This document shows positions 31,743 to 40,438 of a stretch of DNA of 45,019 bases, piece after piece. Where the stretch lies: contig VXMO01000049.1 in the NCBI GenBank assembly GCA_009841045.1, forward strand, positions 1-45,019. Reading direction: 5' to 3'. The notes beneath the pieces are model-generated. The model saw nothing but the letters and a program-made list of their open reading frames with translations, was not told where the DNA came from and searched no databases. Numbering within the stretch: the stretch's first letter is position 1; the number at the start of each line of letters is the position of its first letter. This DNA comes from Dehalococcoidia bacterium (GTDB lineage: Bacteria > Chloroflexota > Dehalococcoidia > UBA6926). A program made the translations under genes and the position numbers.

Positions 31743-33073
31743 TTGGCGGGGGGCTTGCCGGCCTTTCCGCCGCTTGCGCCCTCGCCGAACGCGGCGTCGC
31801 CGTCACCCTGATTGAGCGCCGCAACTACCTTGGCGGGCGCGCCTTTTCCTTTGTTGATCCGCACACGGGCATGGAGTTGGACAACGGCCAGCACGTCTTT
31901 CTCCGCTGCTGCACTGAGTACATCGACTTTCTCAAGAAGATCGGGGCGTTCGAGCAGACAACCCTCCAGCAGCGACTGCGCGTGACCGTTGCGGACAGAT
32001 CAGGCAAGCGGGGGGTTCTCTCATCAACACAGTTTCTCCCCGCGCCGCTCGATGTTCTCCCCTCCCTCCTGCTCTACCGGCATCTCGGATTTATGGACAG
32101 GCTGCGGGTCGTCCGCGGCATGTTGAGCATCCGGCGCACAAACAGGGAACGCGACCGGGAGCGGTTGGAGTCGATGTCCTTTCGTGAGTGGCTCCTGCAA
32201 CACGGCCAGAATGACAGGACCATCGCGGCTCTCTGGGAACTTATCACGCTGCCCATCCTCAATGACACCATCGACGCCGCCAGCGCCTACATGGGCATCA
32301 TGGCCTTCCAGGACTCCCTGTTGGCGGGCAAGGGCATGGCCGATCTCGGCTATTCTCGCGTTGGGCTGTCAACATTGGTTACCGAGGGGGCGCGCCAGTA
32401 CATCGAATCGCGTGGTGGCAGACTCATCATGGGACGCCGCGTGAGCGACCTTCGCGTAACAGAAGGCCGTGTTACGGGAGTCATTGTGGGGGAGGAGACG
32501 ATAGAGGCGGACTCGGTGATCAGCGCCGTGCCGTGGGATGGTTTTGAGAGGCTGCTGGACGGCGAGGACAGCGACACTCCTCTATCCGCCGTCAGTCCAC
32601 CACAGTTGGAATGGGCTCCCATCGTGGGGCTTCATATCGGTTATGACCGCCCGGTTATGGATGAGCCGTTCCTGACCGTGGTGGACAGCCCGATCCAATG
32701 GGTCTTCAATCGCTCATTGATGCAGGAGTCGGCCGATGCGAACTCGCGCTTGTTGGTGTCGATTAGCGCCGCGTGGCATGAGGCAAAGATGGCAGAGGAT
32801 GAGCTGCGTAAGATGGCGGAGACTGAACTGCGGCCCGTCCTCCCGGAGACAAGCAATGCTTCAACGACCTACTTCCGTGTCGTCAAGCAGCCGCAGGCAA
32901 CCTTTCGATGCCTGCCGGGAGTCCAGGATCAGAGACCGGCACAATCGACTAACGTGCCCGGCCTCATTCTTGCGGGGGATTGGACGCAAACGGGGTGGCC
33001 TGCGACGATGGAATCCGCGGTGCGGAGCGGGAAGTTGGCAGCAGAGGCTTTGGCGGCGCAATCAGGATCCTAG
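31694..33073 (+). CDS. hpnE: Hydroxysqualene dehydroxylase HpnE
   Basis: A 459-residue FAD-dependent amine-oxidase/phytoene-desaturase-fold enzyme that reduces hydroxysqualene to squalene, completing the HpnCDE route. The dinucleotide motif VVIGGGLAGLSAACALAERG begins at residue 15, followed by NYLGGRAFSF. The C-terminal FAD motif is GLILAGDWTQTGWPATMESAVRSG. The GTG at 31694 overlaps hpnD by 49 bases; an in-frame GTG at 31736 would start the protein directly at the Rossmann strand and is a reasonable alternative. No squalene-hopene cyclase follows: the stop abuts a hairpin repeat, then a convergent gene. Confidence 0.92.
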   Translation: MDSELHPDGARSHCVVIGGGLAGLSAACALAERGVAVTLIERRNYLGGRAFSFVDPHTGMELDNGQHVFLRCCTEYIDFLKKIGAFEQTTLQQRLRVTVADRSGKRGVLSSTQFLPAPLDVLPSLLLYRHLGFMDRLRVVRGMLSIRRTNRERDRERLESMSFREWLLQHGQNDRTIAALWELITLPILNDTIDAASAYMGIMAFQDSLLAGKGMADLGYSRVGLSTLVTEGARQYIESRGGRLIMGRRVSDLRVTEGRVTGVIVGEETIEADSVISAVPWDGFERLLDGEDSDTPLSAVSPPQLEWAPIVGLHIGYDRPVMDEPFLTVVDSPIQWVFNRSLMQESADANSRLLVSISAAWHEAKMAEDELRKMAETELRPVLPETSNASTTYFRVVKQPQATFRCLPGVQDQRPAQSTNVPGLILAGDWTQTGWPATMESAVRSGKLAAEALAAQSGS

Positions 33074-33098
33074 ATTCCTCGCTGCGCTCGGAATGATA
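33073..33098. repeat. Dispersed hairpin repeat, family A, copy 3
   Basis: It begins at the last base of the hpnE stop codon. ATTCC pairs with GGAAT around TCGCTGCGCTC, whereas the other two copies have TTCT/AGAA: one base pair changed on both sides with pairing kept. Confidence 0.85.
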
Positions 33099-33124
33099 GA
33101 CGTCTGATCCTACGATGCCTGGCC

Positions 33125-34348
33125 CTACCAGGGGCTGGAGTTCTCGGAGTAGACGTGGTCCGGCATGTTGTAGTGGATATCCGTTTCGGCCACCGTTGCG
33201 GCATCCAACAGGCCCGTAAACTGCGCGAAGTTGTTCTGGTTGGTCAGGCGTGGCAGCCACCGCGACAGGAAGTTGTGGTATTTGGCCTGGAATCTGAAGA
33301 ACGGAAGAACGCCAAAGACCGGCGTCTTCGGATAGCGGAGCCTGTCGGCCATATCCGCCCCGATCACGGCGCGAGAAATCCGAAAGACGTAGCTGGCCAG
33401 CTTCTGGCGTTCTTTCGGGTCCTGGATACCCACAACGAGTGGCGCGGAGTTGATCAGCGCGTGAGCCATGACAACCCCTTCCTGGCTGGGGTTGGGCTCG
33501 CACATGACGGCGATTCTGTAGAGTTCCAGCGCCTCCTCTTCGTTCTTGAACAGAATGGTCTCAGGGATGCCCATGAGGTAGCCCGTGTAGCGCCATACGG
33601 CCATGAAGCTCTGCCGCTCCTCGTCGCTGAATTTCGCCCCCAGCCGTTTCATGTGGTAGAGAAGACGCGCGGAGAATCCCGCAATCGCCATGCCAAGGTG
33701 CGCGGAGCTTAGAGGGACCCCCCACGCCTCTGTATCCCATTCGTCCGACTCTTCCAGCAGCTTGCGCACCTGCGCATGAACCAGACGCAGGCGCACGCTT
33801 AGCTTGAGGCCGTCGCCCGTGCGTTCCAGACCGCCCGGCAGGAACGACTCCAGCATGTGCCGGTTGTTCTGCATGAGGCGTCGCACGCCCTGGTCACGAA
33901 CACGGCCGGTGATGAAGAACGATTTGCTGATGTTTGTGGTGAAGCCTTCAACGAGCGTTCCACCCACGAATGCCGCGAGGATGATGCGGGCGTTGCGCAG
34001 GAACATGCGCGACCCGGGCAGGAATTCGTCGTAGTTCACCCAGTCCGGCGGCGTATCAAGTCCACCAACCAAACGTTGAACGCTCGCAGGGGCATTCTTA
34101 AGGACGCTGCCACCCGGATCATCCATCACTGCCCGAATGAGCATTGCGGACTGCGCGCGGTCCATGTCGCCAAACTCCGCAATGACCGCGTCGGCCTCAG
34201 GGTCGGCGATCAGGTGGTGGGCAAGATAGTTGTCCGCGACGGGTTTATTGGCTTGACGAGCCTGTTGATATCCCGCGATGTAATCGGTGGGGATAGTGAA
34301 ACCAAGCGAGCCGTCAGATGTGCCTTCCGTGGGAGATGATGCGGTCAT
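33125..34348 (-). CDS. DUF2236 / MpaB-Lcp family oxygenase-like protein
   Basis: A 407-residue protein of the DUF2236 family, which includes the heme-dependent rubber oxygenase Lcp and the fungal MpaB enzyme; both cleave isoprenoid double bonds. Recognisable family segments are GGTLVEGFTTNISKSFFITGRV (about 130-151), RLRLVHAQVRKLL with its conserved Arg and candidate heme His (about 186-198), VPLSSAHLGMAIAGFS, and WRYTGYLMGIPE. It is convergent with hpnE. An isoprenoid or squalene-derived substrate is tempting from context but unproven, as family members have diverse roles. The ATG at 34348 lies about 36 bases from a TATAAT-driven start. Confidence 0.85.
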   Translation of the reverse strand: MTASSPTEGTSDGSLGFTIPTDYIAGYQQARQANKPVADNYLAHHLIADPEADAVIAEFGDMDRAQSAMLIRAVMDDPGGSVLKNAPASVQRLVGGLDTPPDWVNYDEFLPGSRMFLRNARIILAAFVGGTLVEGFTTNISKSFFITGRVRDQGVRRLMQNNRHMLESFLPGGLERTGDGLKLSVRLRLVHAQVRKLLEESDEWDTEAWGVPLSSAHLGMAIAGFSARLLYHMKRLGAKFSDEERQSFMAVWRYTGYLMGIPETILFKNEEEALELYRIAVMCEPNPSQEGVVMAHALINSAPLVVGIQDPKERQKLASYVFRISRAVIGADMADRLRYPKTPVFGVLPFFRFQAKYHNFLSRWLPRLTNQNNFAQFTGLLDAATVAETDIHYNMPDHVYSENSSPW

Positions 34349-34391
34349 GCGAACTATCGAAATCCAGTTTATCTAGCAATCCTGTCCGCTC

Positions 34392-34397
34392 ATTATA
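34392..34397 (-). promoter_or_regulatory. TATAAT -10 box upstream of the DUF2236 gene
   Basis: The minus strand reads a perfect TATAAT about 44 bases before the DUF2236 ATG. The -35 region is an A-rich stretch without a good hexamer. Confidence 0.55.
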
Positions 34398-34420
34398 GTC
34401 GGTTGTTCCAGAGATTTTTT

Positions 34421-34501
34421 GGATTCGGTCTCAAAAGCAGTTCTCCTGCCCGAGGCTCACGTCGCTCAGTTTTGCGCTGGAGTACGCTAGAGACCGAATC
34501 C
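34421..34501. repeat. 12-bp perfect inverted repeat spanning 81 bases
   Basis: GGATTCGGTCTC (34421-34432) and GAGACCGAATCC (34490-34501) are exact reverse complements separated by 57 bases. They lie in the gap before the small membrane protein at 34533. Folded in RNA they would close a large leader structure; in DNA they could be paired operator sites. Confidence 0.8.
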
Positions 34502-34532
34502 CGGTTGAGCGAGACTGAGGAAGGAGACAACG

Positions 34533-34961
34533 ATGGCACAGATACTCACCCGCCTGTTTGGAGCCTATCTCCTGCTGACGGCGATTGCCGTTGCCCTGTT
34601 ACTCATGATCACGCCACTCATCCATGACGGTTCGCCCGAGTACCCGAACTGGACGATCATGAATTACTTCATGGCCCTTGGCGTGATCCTGATGGTCGTC
34701 TTGACGTATCTCTACCGATGGCGGCTCGATCCAGAGCAGACGGACAACTACACCTGCGCCATCGTCAACGGCCTATTCTACGGCTCCGTCGTGCTGCTGA
34801 TGCTGTTCTTCTGGCAGTACTTCTGGCTGCTGGACACGAGCACTGAGACGGGCGACGCCGCCCTGTCACACATCATCTACTTCCCGCTGATGGATGCGCT
34901 ATACGTCGTGCTTGGCCTGATTATCGGGGAACGGCTGCTGCGCTACGGCGGACAGCAATAG
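34533..34961 (+). CDS. Small four-helix membrane protein
   Basis: A 142-residue protein with four hydrophobic helices (about 8-27, 45-62, 78-97, 115-134) and short polar loops. No named family is recognised. The ATG has AAGGAG seven bases upstream, which makes the start certain. It is preceded by a 12-bp inverted repeat and ends six bases from the stop of a convergent ABC permease gene. Confidence 0.8.
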   Translation: MAQILTRLFGAYLLLTAIAVALLLMITPLIHDGSPEYPNWTIMNYFMALGVILMVVLTYLYRWRLDPEQTDNYTCAIVNGLFYGSVVLLMLFFWQYFWLLDTSTETGDAALSHIIYFPLMDALYVVLGLIIGERLLRYGGQQ

Positions 34962-34967
34962 TACGTC

Positions 34968-36197
34968 CTAGACTCTCCCCGTCACGGCGGTTCTGAGGAG
35001 CTGCAGAAGCGGCGGTCGGTGTCCGTAGACGAGCAGGTAGCTGCGGAAGAGGCGCTGCGCCAATTTCACGGCAACAACGACCGAGATCGTCAACGCAACG
35101 AGGCTCGCGGCGATTTCCAGCGGCCCCATGGCGTCAAGGGCGAGACGTGCCAACGACATTGTCGGCGCGGTGAACGGGATGTAGGTCATGATCTGCGGAA
35201 TCAAGCCGCCCGCGTCCTCGATAATCGCGAATGAGAACCAGAACGGGGCGACGGCGGGCAGGATGACGATGACCGTTAGCTGCTGCGACTCCCGCTGAGA
35301 CGTTGTGACTGCGCCGAGCGCCGCCATCAGCGCCGCGAAGAATGCGTATCCGAGCAGGAAGAAGGCAAACGCGACAAGGATAAACGGAAGCGCAGGCAAC
35401 TCGTTCCTGACGCCCTCCATGAATATCCTCGACACCAGATAGAGACCGTAGACCGAGCCCATCCATACGCCCATCTGCACCATGCCCGCTGCGCCCAGTC
35501 CCAGCAGTTTGCCCAACATCAGCTGATCCGGGCTGACTGTGGACAGCAGGATCTCCATGACGCGGTTCTCTTTCTCCTCGTTCAGTCCCTGCAGTAGATA
35601 GCCGGTGATGGTGAGGACGGAGAAGATGACGGCGAATGCCATCGCCATGAAGAAAATCAGCCTTGCAGGCTCGAAAGTGTTCTCCCCGAGTTGGCCGCCC
35701 TCGGCAACTTCAAACGTGGTGATGTCAATCGGGAACAGGATGCGCTCAGCACGTTCGTCGTCCACTGCCCCTGACACCAGATTGGCCCGTAGAAACTCTC
35801 TCAGCGAGCCGACCCCTTCTCCCGTGATGTTCAGACCCTGCGCACCCCTGACAAGCTGCGTGATTCGGCCAGTGGAAAGGTAGTCGCGCTGAATCACATA
35901 CGCGGCGTCGAACTCCCCGAACGCGACTGCTGCCACTGCCTGATCTTCGCTCTCAATCGGCACGTACTCCGTGGTTCCAATCGTTCCCGGCTCGACGATC
36001 ACATCAGCGAGGTCCACATACCCAACCCTTTGCGGCTCCGGCGCTTCCTCCCCTCTCGACGTAAGGAGGATATACGCTCCGATACCGCCCACGAGCAGAA
36101 GCATGCCGATGGGCACGAGCGCGGTCATAACAAGGAAACTGGTCCGCGAAATCATCGTTGTGAACTCGTGGCGGGCAATGACCAAGGCCTTATTCAT
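34968..36197 (-). CDS. ABC-2 type permease (NatB-like)
   Basis: A 409-residue membrane permease of the ABC-2/NatB exporter type: one N-terminal helix (about 18-42), a large extracytoplasmic domain (about 43-185), then five to six helices to the C terminus. Family-typical text is INTERNAL GLNEEKENRVMEILLSTVSPDQLMLGKLLG, the coupling-helix region. The start overlaps the stop of the ATPase gene (ATGA), so the two form one exporter. Sodium or drug export is usual for the family; the substrate here is unknown. Confidence 0.92.
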   Translation of the reverse strand: MNKALVIARHEFTTMISRTSFLVMTALVPIGMLLLVGGIGAYILLTSRGEEAPEPQRVGYVDLADVIVEPGTIGTTEYVPIESEDQAVAAVAFGEFDAAYVIQRDYLSTGRITQLVRGAQGLNITGEGVGSLREFLRANLVSGAVDDERAERILFPIDITTFEVAEGGQLGENTFEPARLIFFMAMAFAVIFSVLTITGYLLQGLNEEKENRVMEILLSTVSPDQLMLGKLLGLGAAGMVQMGVWMGSVYGLYLVSRIFMEGVRNELPALPFILVAFAFFLLGYAFFAALMAALGAVTTSQRESQQLTVIVILPAVAPFWFSFAIIEDAGGLIPQIMTYIPFTAPTMSLARLALDAMGPLEIAASLVALTISVVVAVKLAQRLFRSYLLVYGHRPPLLQLLRTAVTGRV

Positions 36198-37144
36198 CGC
36201 GTGCCTCTCCGCCCTTGCACCTCGCGGATGAATATCTCCTCAAGCGTCGGCAGCGCCACCTCGAAACGTTCTATGCGCATCCCGGCGTCGAGCAGCTGCT
36301 TGAGCACCTGCTCCGCGGTGGCTCTGTCGGTGAGACGCATTGAAATGCTCTCCGCGGAACGCACGACTTCCCCTACTCCGCTGATTGATGCAGGCGGCGC
36401 GTCCGGCGATTCAACGCGGATGGTGTCGCCGCGATAGCGCCGCCGAAGCTCGGACGGCGCGCCGTCCAACGCCACCTCTCCGCCGTCAATCATCAACACA
36501 CGGTCGGATAGCTCCTCCACATCGGTCATCTGGTGGGTGGAGAAAATGATCGCCGCGCCGCGTTCCTTTTCCTCGAGCACAAGCTCCTTCATACGGCGCG
36601 CGTTGACCGGATCAAGCCCGGAGAACGGCTCATCGAGGACAAGGATGTCCGGCCTGTGGAGCAGGGTCGCTCCGAACTGAACTAGTTGGGTCATACCACG
36701 ACTCAGTTCACGCACCTTCTTATGGGCGTGCTCCGACATGCCGACAGCGTCCAGCATCTCTCCCGTTCGAATAGCGGCGTGACGGCGGCTCAAGCCCTTT
36801 AGCTGCCCGAGGTATGAAAGCACGACGGTGAGGCGCAGCCCCTCATACAGGCCGCGCTCCTCAGGAAGATACCCGATACGTTCCTGAGTCTCCTCTGTGA
36901 GTGGCCCACCCAGTGCCCTCGCCTCACCTTCATCAGGCGCGAGTATGCCGAGCATCATGCGAATCGTGGTTGTCTTGCCTGCGCCGTTGGGGCCGACAAG
37001 GCCGACAACCTCGCCGCTTTTGACGTGAAAAGAGACATCGTTCACGACATCTCTGCCGCCAAATTGTTTCCGCAGTCGGCGCGCCTCCAACGCGGGCGCG
37101 CCGGCAACATCAGAATCGAAGCGTGAATCTCCAACACCAGCCAT
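36194..37144 (-). CDS. ABC transporter ATP-binding protein (NatA-like)
   Basis: A 316-residue ATPase partner of the permease. Walker A is GPNGAGKTTT, the signature is LSRGMTQLVQFG, and Walker B is ILVLDEPFSGLDP. The last 90 residues form a DUF4162-type C-terminal domain. I chose the ATG at 37144. The open frame reaches 37231, but that extension translates a hairpin repeat (PAKAGIH) and is not protein-like. A TATACT ends only seven bases before the ATG, which suggests a leaderless transcript. Confidence 0.93.
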   Translation of the reverse strand: MAGVGDSRFDSDVAGAPALEARRLRKQFGGRDVVNDVSFHVKSGEVVGLVGPNGAGKTTTIRMMLGILAPDEGEARALGGPLTEETQERIGYLPEERGLYEGLRLTVVLSYLGQLKGLSRRHAAIRTGEMLDAVGMSEHAHKKVRELSRGMTQLVQFGATLLHRPDILVLDEPFSGLDPVNARRMKELVLEEKERGAAIIFSTHQMTDVEELSDRVLMIDGGEVALDGAPSELRRRYRGDTIRVESPDAPPASISGVGEVVRSAESISMRLTDRATAEQVLKQLLDAGMRIERFEVALPTLEEIFIREVQGRRGTR

Positions 37145-37182
37145 CAAGGCCAGTATATGCGGTGCGGCAGGAACATCCCGAT

Positions 37183-37206
37183 GGATTCCTGCTTTCGCAG
37201 GAATGA
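37183..37206. repeat. Dispersed hairpin repeat, family C, copy 1
   Basis: An 8-bp stem ATTCCTGC/GCAGGAAT with loop TTTC, lying between the ABC ATPase and the glycerophosphodiesterase gene. The partner copy at 42655-42680 has ATTCCCGC/GCGGGAAT, a compensated change. Confidence 0.88.
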
Positions 37207-37244
37207 GGGGAGCGTATACCCCTGTCTGCAAAGAGAGTGCGGCT

Positions 37245-37970
37245 CTAGGTGGCCGCTGAAACCAGTGGCAGGCTAAGCTGCCTGGGCATCATCGCCCAGC
37301 GCGGGTCATCGAGCGTCAGGGTTGTGCAGCCGAGGGCAACCAGTTCTCGCGCGGCCATCGGTGTCCTGATTCCGTATGCTCGAACGTCGATCCCCAGCGA
37401 CCCGGCTTGCGCCACCAGCTCCGCGCTCACCTCGGACGCTTGCACCGCCAATTCCGACACTCCGACAACGGACGCCTCAACGACCGCGGCGGGCGTCAGC
37501 GTTCCGTGACGCGCTCCAATGGTCCAACTGAGCCGCAGCCCCTCTGCAAGCGCCTGCGCGCGGAGTAAGAGACTGAGATCTGACCCTGTCACATAGCAGC
37601 GCTGCGCCCGGCCCGACTCGGCAACGACACGTCCCACGGCTTCAGCGAGTCCCCTGCTCTTCTCCTTGAGGTCGATGATCACGTCAAAGTCGGCGGCGAA
37701 CACGTCGAGCATGACGGAGAGGGGTGGCACGCCAAGAGCCTCCAGATCCGCCATCCTTGTGGTGGCAACCTGGGCATTGTGGTCGTGCGTCCTGGTTAGC
37801 GTGGAATCGTGGATGATGGCGGGCAGCCCGTCCGCGGTCAGACGGACATCGGTCTCTATTGCGGCAACGCCAAGTTCGGCGGCTGTGGTGAATGCGAGCA
37901 ACGAATTCTCGGGCGCCAACGCCTTCGCGCCCCGGTGAGCGACCGTCTTGATCGCCTTTGGATAATTCAT
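37245..37970 (-). CDS. Glycerophosphodiester phosphodiesterase
   Basis: A 241-residue GDPD-family TIM barrel that hydrolyses glycerophosphodiesters to glycerol 3-phosphate and an alcohol. Catalytic motifs are HRGAKALAPENSLLAF (His-Arg and Glu), IETDVRLTADGLPAIIHDSTLTRT (Glu-x-Asp and the second His), and IIDLKEK in the middle. The length is near the family minimum. I chose the ATG at 37970; a GTG at 37997 is open. There is no purine-rich ribosome site. It is divergent from thyX. Confidence 0.9.
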   Translation of the reverse strand: MNYPKAIKTVAHRGAKALAPENSLLAFTTAAELGVAAIETDVRLTADGLPAIIHDSTLTRTHDHNAQVATTRMADLEALGVPPLSVMLDVFAADFDVIIDLKEKSRGLAEAVGRVVAESGRAQRCYVTGSDLSLLLRAQALAEGLRLSWTIGARHGTLTPAAVVEASVVGVSELAVQASEVSAELVAQAGSLGIDVRAYGIRTPMAARELVALGCTTLTLDDPRWAMMPRQLSLPLVSAAT

Positions 37971-38144
37971 GGTGGAGGTAATGTATTCAGTTTCCACATA
38001 ACAAGAATAACACTGTATTCAACAATTGACGTTAACCAGTTGTTAAGCTCATGTGTGTGCTCAGTTAAGTCTGCGCCGCATCCCCCTACTTTCGCCCGCC
38101 CGTGCTACAGTTTGAATAGATAGGTTGTTCGGGGGAGGTCGCAT

Positions 38145-38930
38145 ATGCACGGCGTGGAGCCGAAGGTCTTTCTGGTCGGAGAGACCAAACTAATACCCGA
38201 GGGGCTTAGCGCCTACCTGGAGCACATCGGCGCGCCGGACTGGTCAACGGACGCCTATTCTGACGTTGAGGCGCTCGCCGAATTCATGGGTCGCCTTTGT
38301 TACCGGAGCTTTGAACCCGGCCTCAACCCGAACGTCACACGCGTCCGTCCTAACAACGCCGCTCACCTCAAGAACATCATTGCCACCGGCCACGGCTCCG
38401 TGCTGGAACACAGCGTTCTGAACTTCGCCATCAGCGGCGTCAGCCGTGTCTTCACGCATGAGCTTGTCCGCCATCGCGCCGGTACCGCCATATCGCAGGA
38501 GAGCCTGCGCTTCGTCCGTCTGGATGACCTTGGCATGTGGGCGCCCACCGCCGTCCGCGAGGACGAGCACATCATGGAGGTCTTCGTCGACACCTTCAAG
38601 AAGCTTGAAGAGCTGCAAATCATGATGGCGGAGCACTATCAGCTGGACGAGGACGGCGCGCAGTTTTCACGCAAGAAGGAGATCACCTCCGCCATGCGCC
38701 GCATCGCCCCTATCGGCGTCTCGACGAGCATCGGCTGGAGCACGAATATCCGCGCCCTGCGCCATATCCTGGAGGCGCGCACGGACCCAAGCTCCGAGGA
38801 GGAAATTCGTGTCGTTTTCGCCAAGATCGGCGAGATCGCCCAGGATCGCTACCCCGTCCTTTTCTCCGACTACAAGGTGGAAATGGTGAACGGCCTGCCC
38901 TGGTACAAGACGCAGCACGAAAAGGTCTGA
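38145..38930 (+). CDS. thyX: Flavin-dependent thymidylate synthase
   Basis: ThyX methylates dUMP to dTMP using methylenetetrahydrofolate, FAD and NADPH. The 261-residue protein has the signature RHRAGTAISQESLRF (about 107-121), and the upstream GHGSVLEHSVLNFAISGVSR that precedes it in the family. GGGGGAGG lies about ten bases before the ATG. This gene replaces the usual thyA; no thyA is in the window. Confidence 0.95.
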   Translation: MHGVEPKVFLVGETKLIPEGLSAYLEHIGAPDWSTDAYSDVEALAEFMGRLCYRSFEPGLNPNVTRVRPNNAAHLKNIIATGHGSVLEHSVLNFAISGVSRVFTHELVRHRAGTAISQESLRFVRLDDLGMWAPTAVREDEHIMEVFVDTFKKLEELQIMMAEHYQLDEDGAQFSRKKEITSAMRRIAPIGVSTSIGWSTNIRALRHILEARTDPSSEEEIRVVFAKIGEIAQDRYPVLFSDYKVEMVNGLPWYKTQHEKV

Positions 38931-38971
38931 GCCAGGAACAACCGGACAATCGGGGGAGACGGAGGACCCAG

Positions 38972-39499
38972 ATGGATATGACAGACCTGACTATCGATCA
39001 CTTTAGCCGCGTGAGGGGCTTGCTGTCGAGGTGCATCGACGGTTTGACAGTTGAGCAGTTGATGAAGCAGCCGGACGAGAACTCCAACCCGCTTGGCTGG
39101 ACCGGGTGGCATCTAACCCGAACGCAGGATCACGAGATTTCCGGGCTTGCCGGGCGAGAGCAGGCATGGATTGAGAACGGTTGGCATGAGCGTTTCGGTA
39201 TGCCGGCCGACCCGCAGAACACCGGCACCGGACACTCCATGGATGAGGTTCGCGCTTTCCAGTCGCCGGAGGCGTCCGTCATCATCGGGTACTACGACGC
39301 CGTGTATGCCCGAACGCAGGAGTTCCTGCGGACCATCACACCGGAGGCGCTTGACCGCGTCCTGAACGAGCCACAGTGGGATCCAATGCCGACGGTCGGC
39401 GTCCGCCTTGTTAGCGTCATGCACGATAATTCCATGCATACAGGGGAGATGTCCTATCTCAAGGGGATGCTTGAAAGGCGTCAGTGGTACCCCGCCTGA
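38972..39499 (+). CDS. DinB-like four-helix protein
   Basis: A 175-residue protein of the DinB/YfiT-like metalloenzyme superfamily. Metal-ligand histidines are recognisable in GWTGWHLTRTQDHE (about 45-58) and in DNSMHTGEMSYLKGM near the C terminus. Members include thiol-dependent transferases and many of unknown role. GGGGAGACGGAGG lies upstream of the ATG. The gene follows thyX by 41 bases and precedes an alpha/beta hydrolase by 45, so the three are probably co-transcribed. Confidence 0.85.
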   Translation: MDMTDLTIDHFSRVRGLLSRCIDGLTVEQLMKQPDENSNPLGWTGWHLTRTQDHEISGLAGREQAWIENGWHERFGMPADPQNTGTGHSMDEVRAFQSPEASVIIGYYDAVYARTQEFLRTITPEALDRVLNEPQWDPMPTVGVRLVSVMHDNSMHTGEMSYLKGMLERRQWYPA

Positions 39500-39544
39500 T
39501 TCCCTGCCCCAAGTCAAGTCCAACAACACACACCTGGAGGTCCT

Positions 39545-40426
39545 GTGCCTGAAGTCATCTCACGCGAACAATCCGAGGGACGGACAAGCCTGTTCGTCAC
39601 CGTTGAAGGAGTGACATTTCACGCGCTTGATTGGGGAGGCGACGGGGCTCCGCTTCTGCTGGTCCATGGAGGTCGTCGCACCGGACGCAGCTGGAACGCT
39701 GTGGCACGGCGGCTCCGAAACGACTTTCGCGTCATCGCGTTGGACACACGCGGGCACGGCGAGTCGGATGGTCCGGAGACCGGGTATCGCGCCAGAGAGG
39801 GCGCGCAGGACATGGCGGGCATCGTGGAGGAACTCGACCTGCCCCCGCACTACATCATGTCCCATTCCTACGGCGGCGCGATCAGCGGACTCTACGCCAC
39901 GAATCACCCGGATCGCGTGCTCGGCATGGTGATGATTGAGCCGGTGCCGGAGGGCCCCGCCCACTGGGTGCGCGTCAATGTCCTCAATGAGGATCTGACC
40001 GAGAAGCCCGGCCCGGGCCGCCGCAACTCCTGGGTGTCTCTGGAAGACCTCAAGCGCCGACTCGAATCGAACAATATGACAAGCGTATGGACGCAGGAAG
40101 CTCTTGAGGATGTCCTCAATGAGGAAACCATCGTCCTCCCGGACGGTCGCGCGGAGGCCGCTTGGAGCCTCAACTCGTACAACATGGAGGAAATGGCAAC
40201 CGACGAGTTCATGCTCATTGACGGCGCCGACCGGCTGACCATGCCCGTCCTCATCGTGGTGGCTGAGGAGAACAACCTTCTTGAGTCACATCAAAGGCCT
40301 TTGGCGCAGGCATTGCCTCGTGGCGAGTTCCTCGTCATGCCGGACGTCGGCCACGCCATCTACATGCAGGTCCCGGACGAAACCGCCAACATCGCCCGGA
40401 GCTTTCTGCTAAGTAGCAGGGACTAG
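39545..40426 (+). CDS. Alpha/beta hydrolase
   Basis: A 293-residue alpha/beta-fold hydrolase. The oxyanion segment LLLVHGGRRTGRSW, the helix-cap ALDTRGHGESDG, and the nucleophile elbow SHSYGG (Ser about 107) are clear, as is the C-terminal catalytic His in DVGHAIYMQ. The acid is probably in the VVAEENNLLE loop. The family spans esterases, epoxide hydrolases and C-C hydrolases, so the substrate is open. The GTG start has GGAGG five bases upstream. Confidence 0.9.
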   Translation: MPEVISREQSEGRTSLFVTVEGVTFHALDWGGDGAPLLLVHGGRRTGRSWNAVARRLRNDFRVIALDTRGHGESDGPETGYRAREGAQDMAGIVEELDLPPHYIMSHSYGGAISGLYATNHPDRVLGMVMIEPVPEGPAHWVRVNVLNEDLTEKPGPGRRNSWVSLEDLKRRLESNNMTSVWTQEALEDVLNEETIVLPDGRAEAAWSLNSYNMEEMATDEFMLIDGADRLTMPVLIVVAEENNLLESHQRPLAQALPRGEFLVMPDVGHAIYMQVPDETANIARSFLLSSRD

Positions 40427-40438
40427 AAGAACGGCTGA

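Noticed and set aside
37145-37231. Longer N terminus for the ABC ATPase
   Set aside because: The added residues translate the family C hairpin repeat and a non-conserved stretch.
37983-38020. Twin GTATTCA motifs and a GAATA/TATTC palindrome between the glycerophosphodiesterase gene and thyX
   Set aside because: Short arms in an AT-rich gap; too weak to call an operator without comparison.
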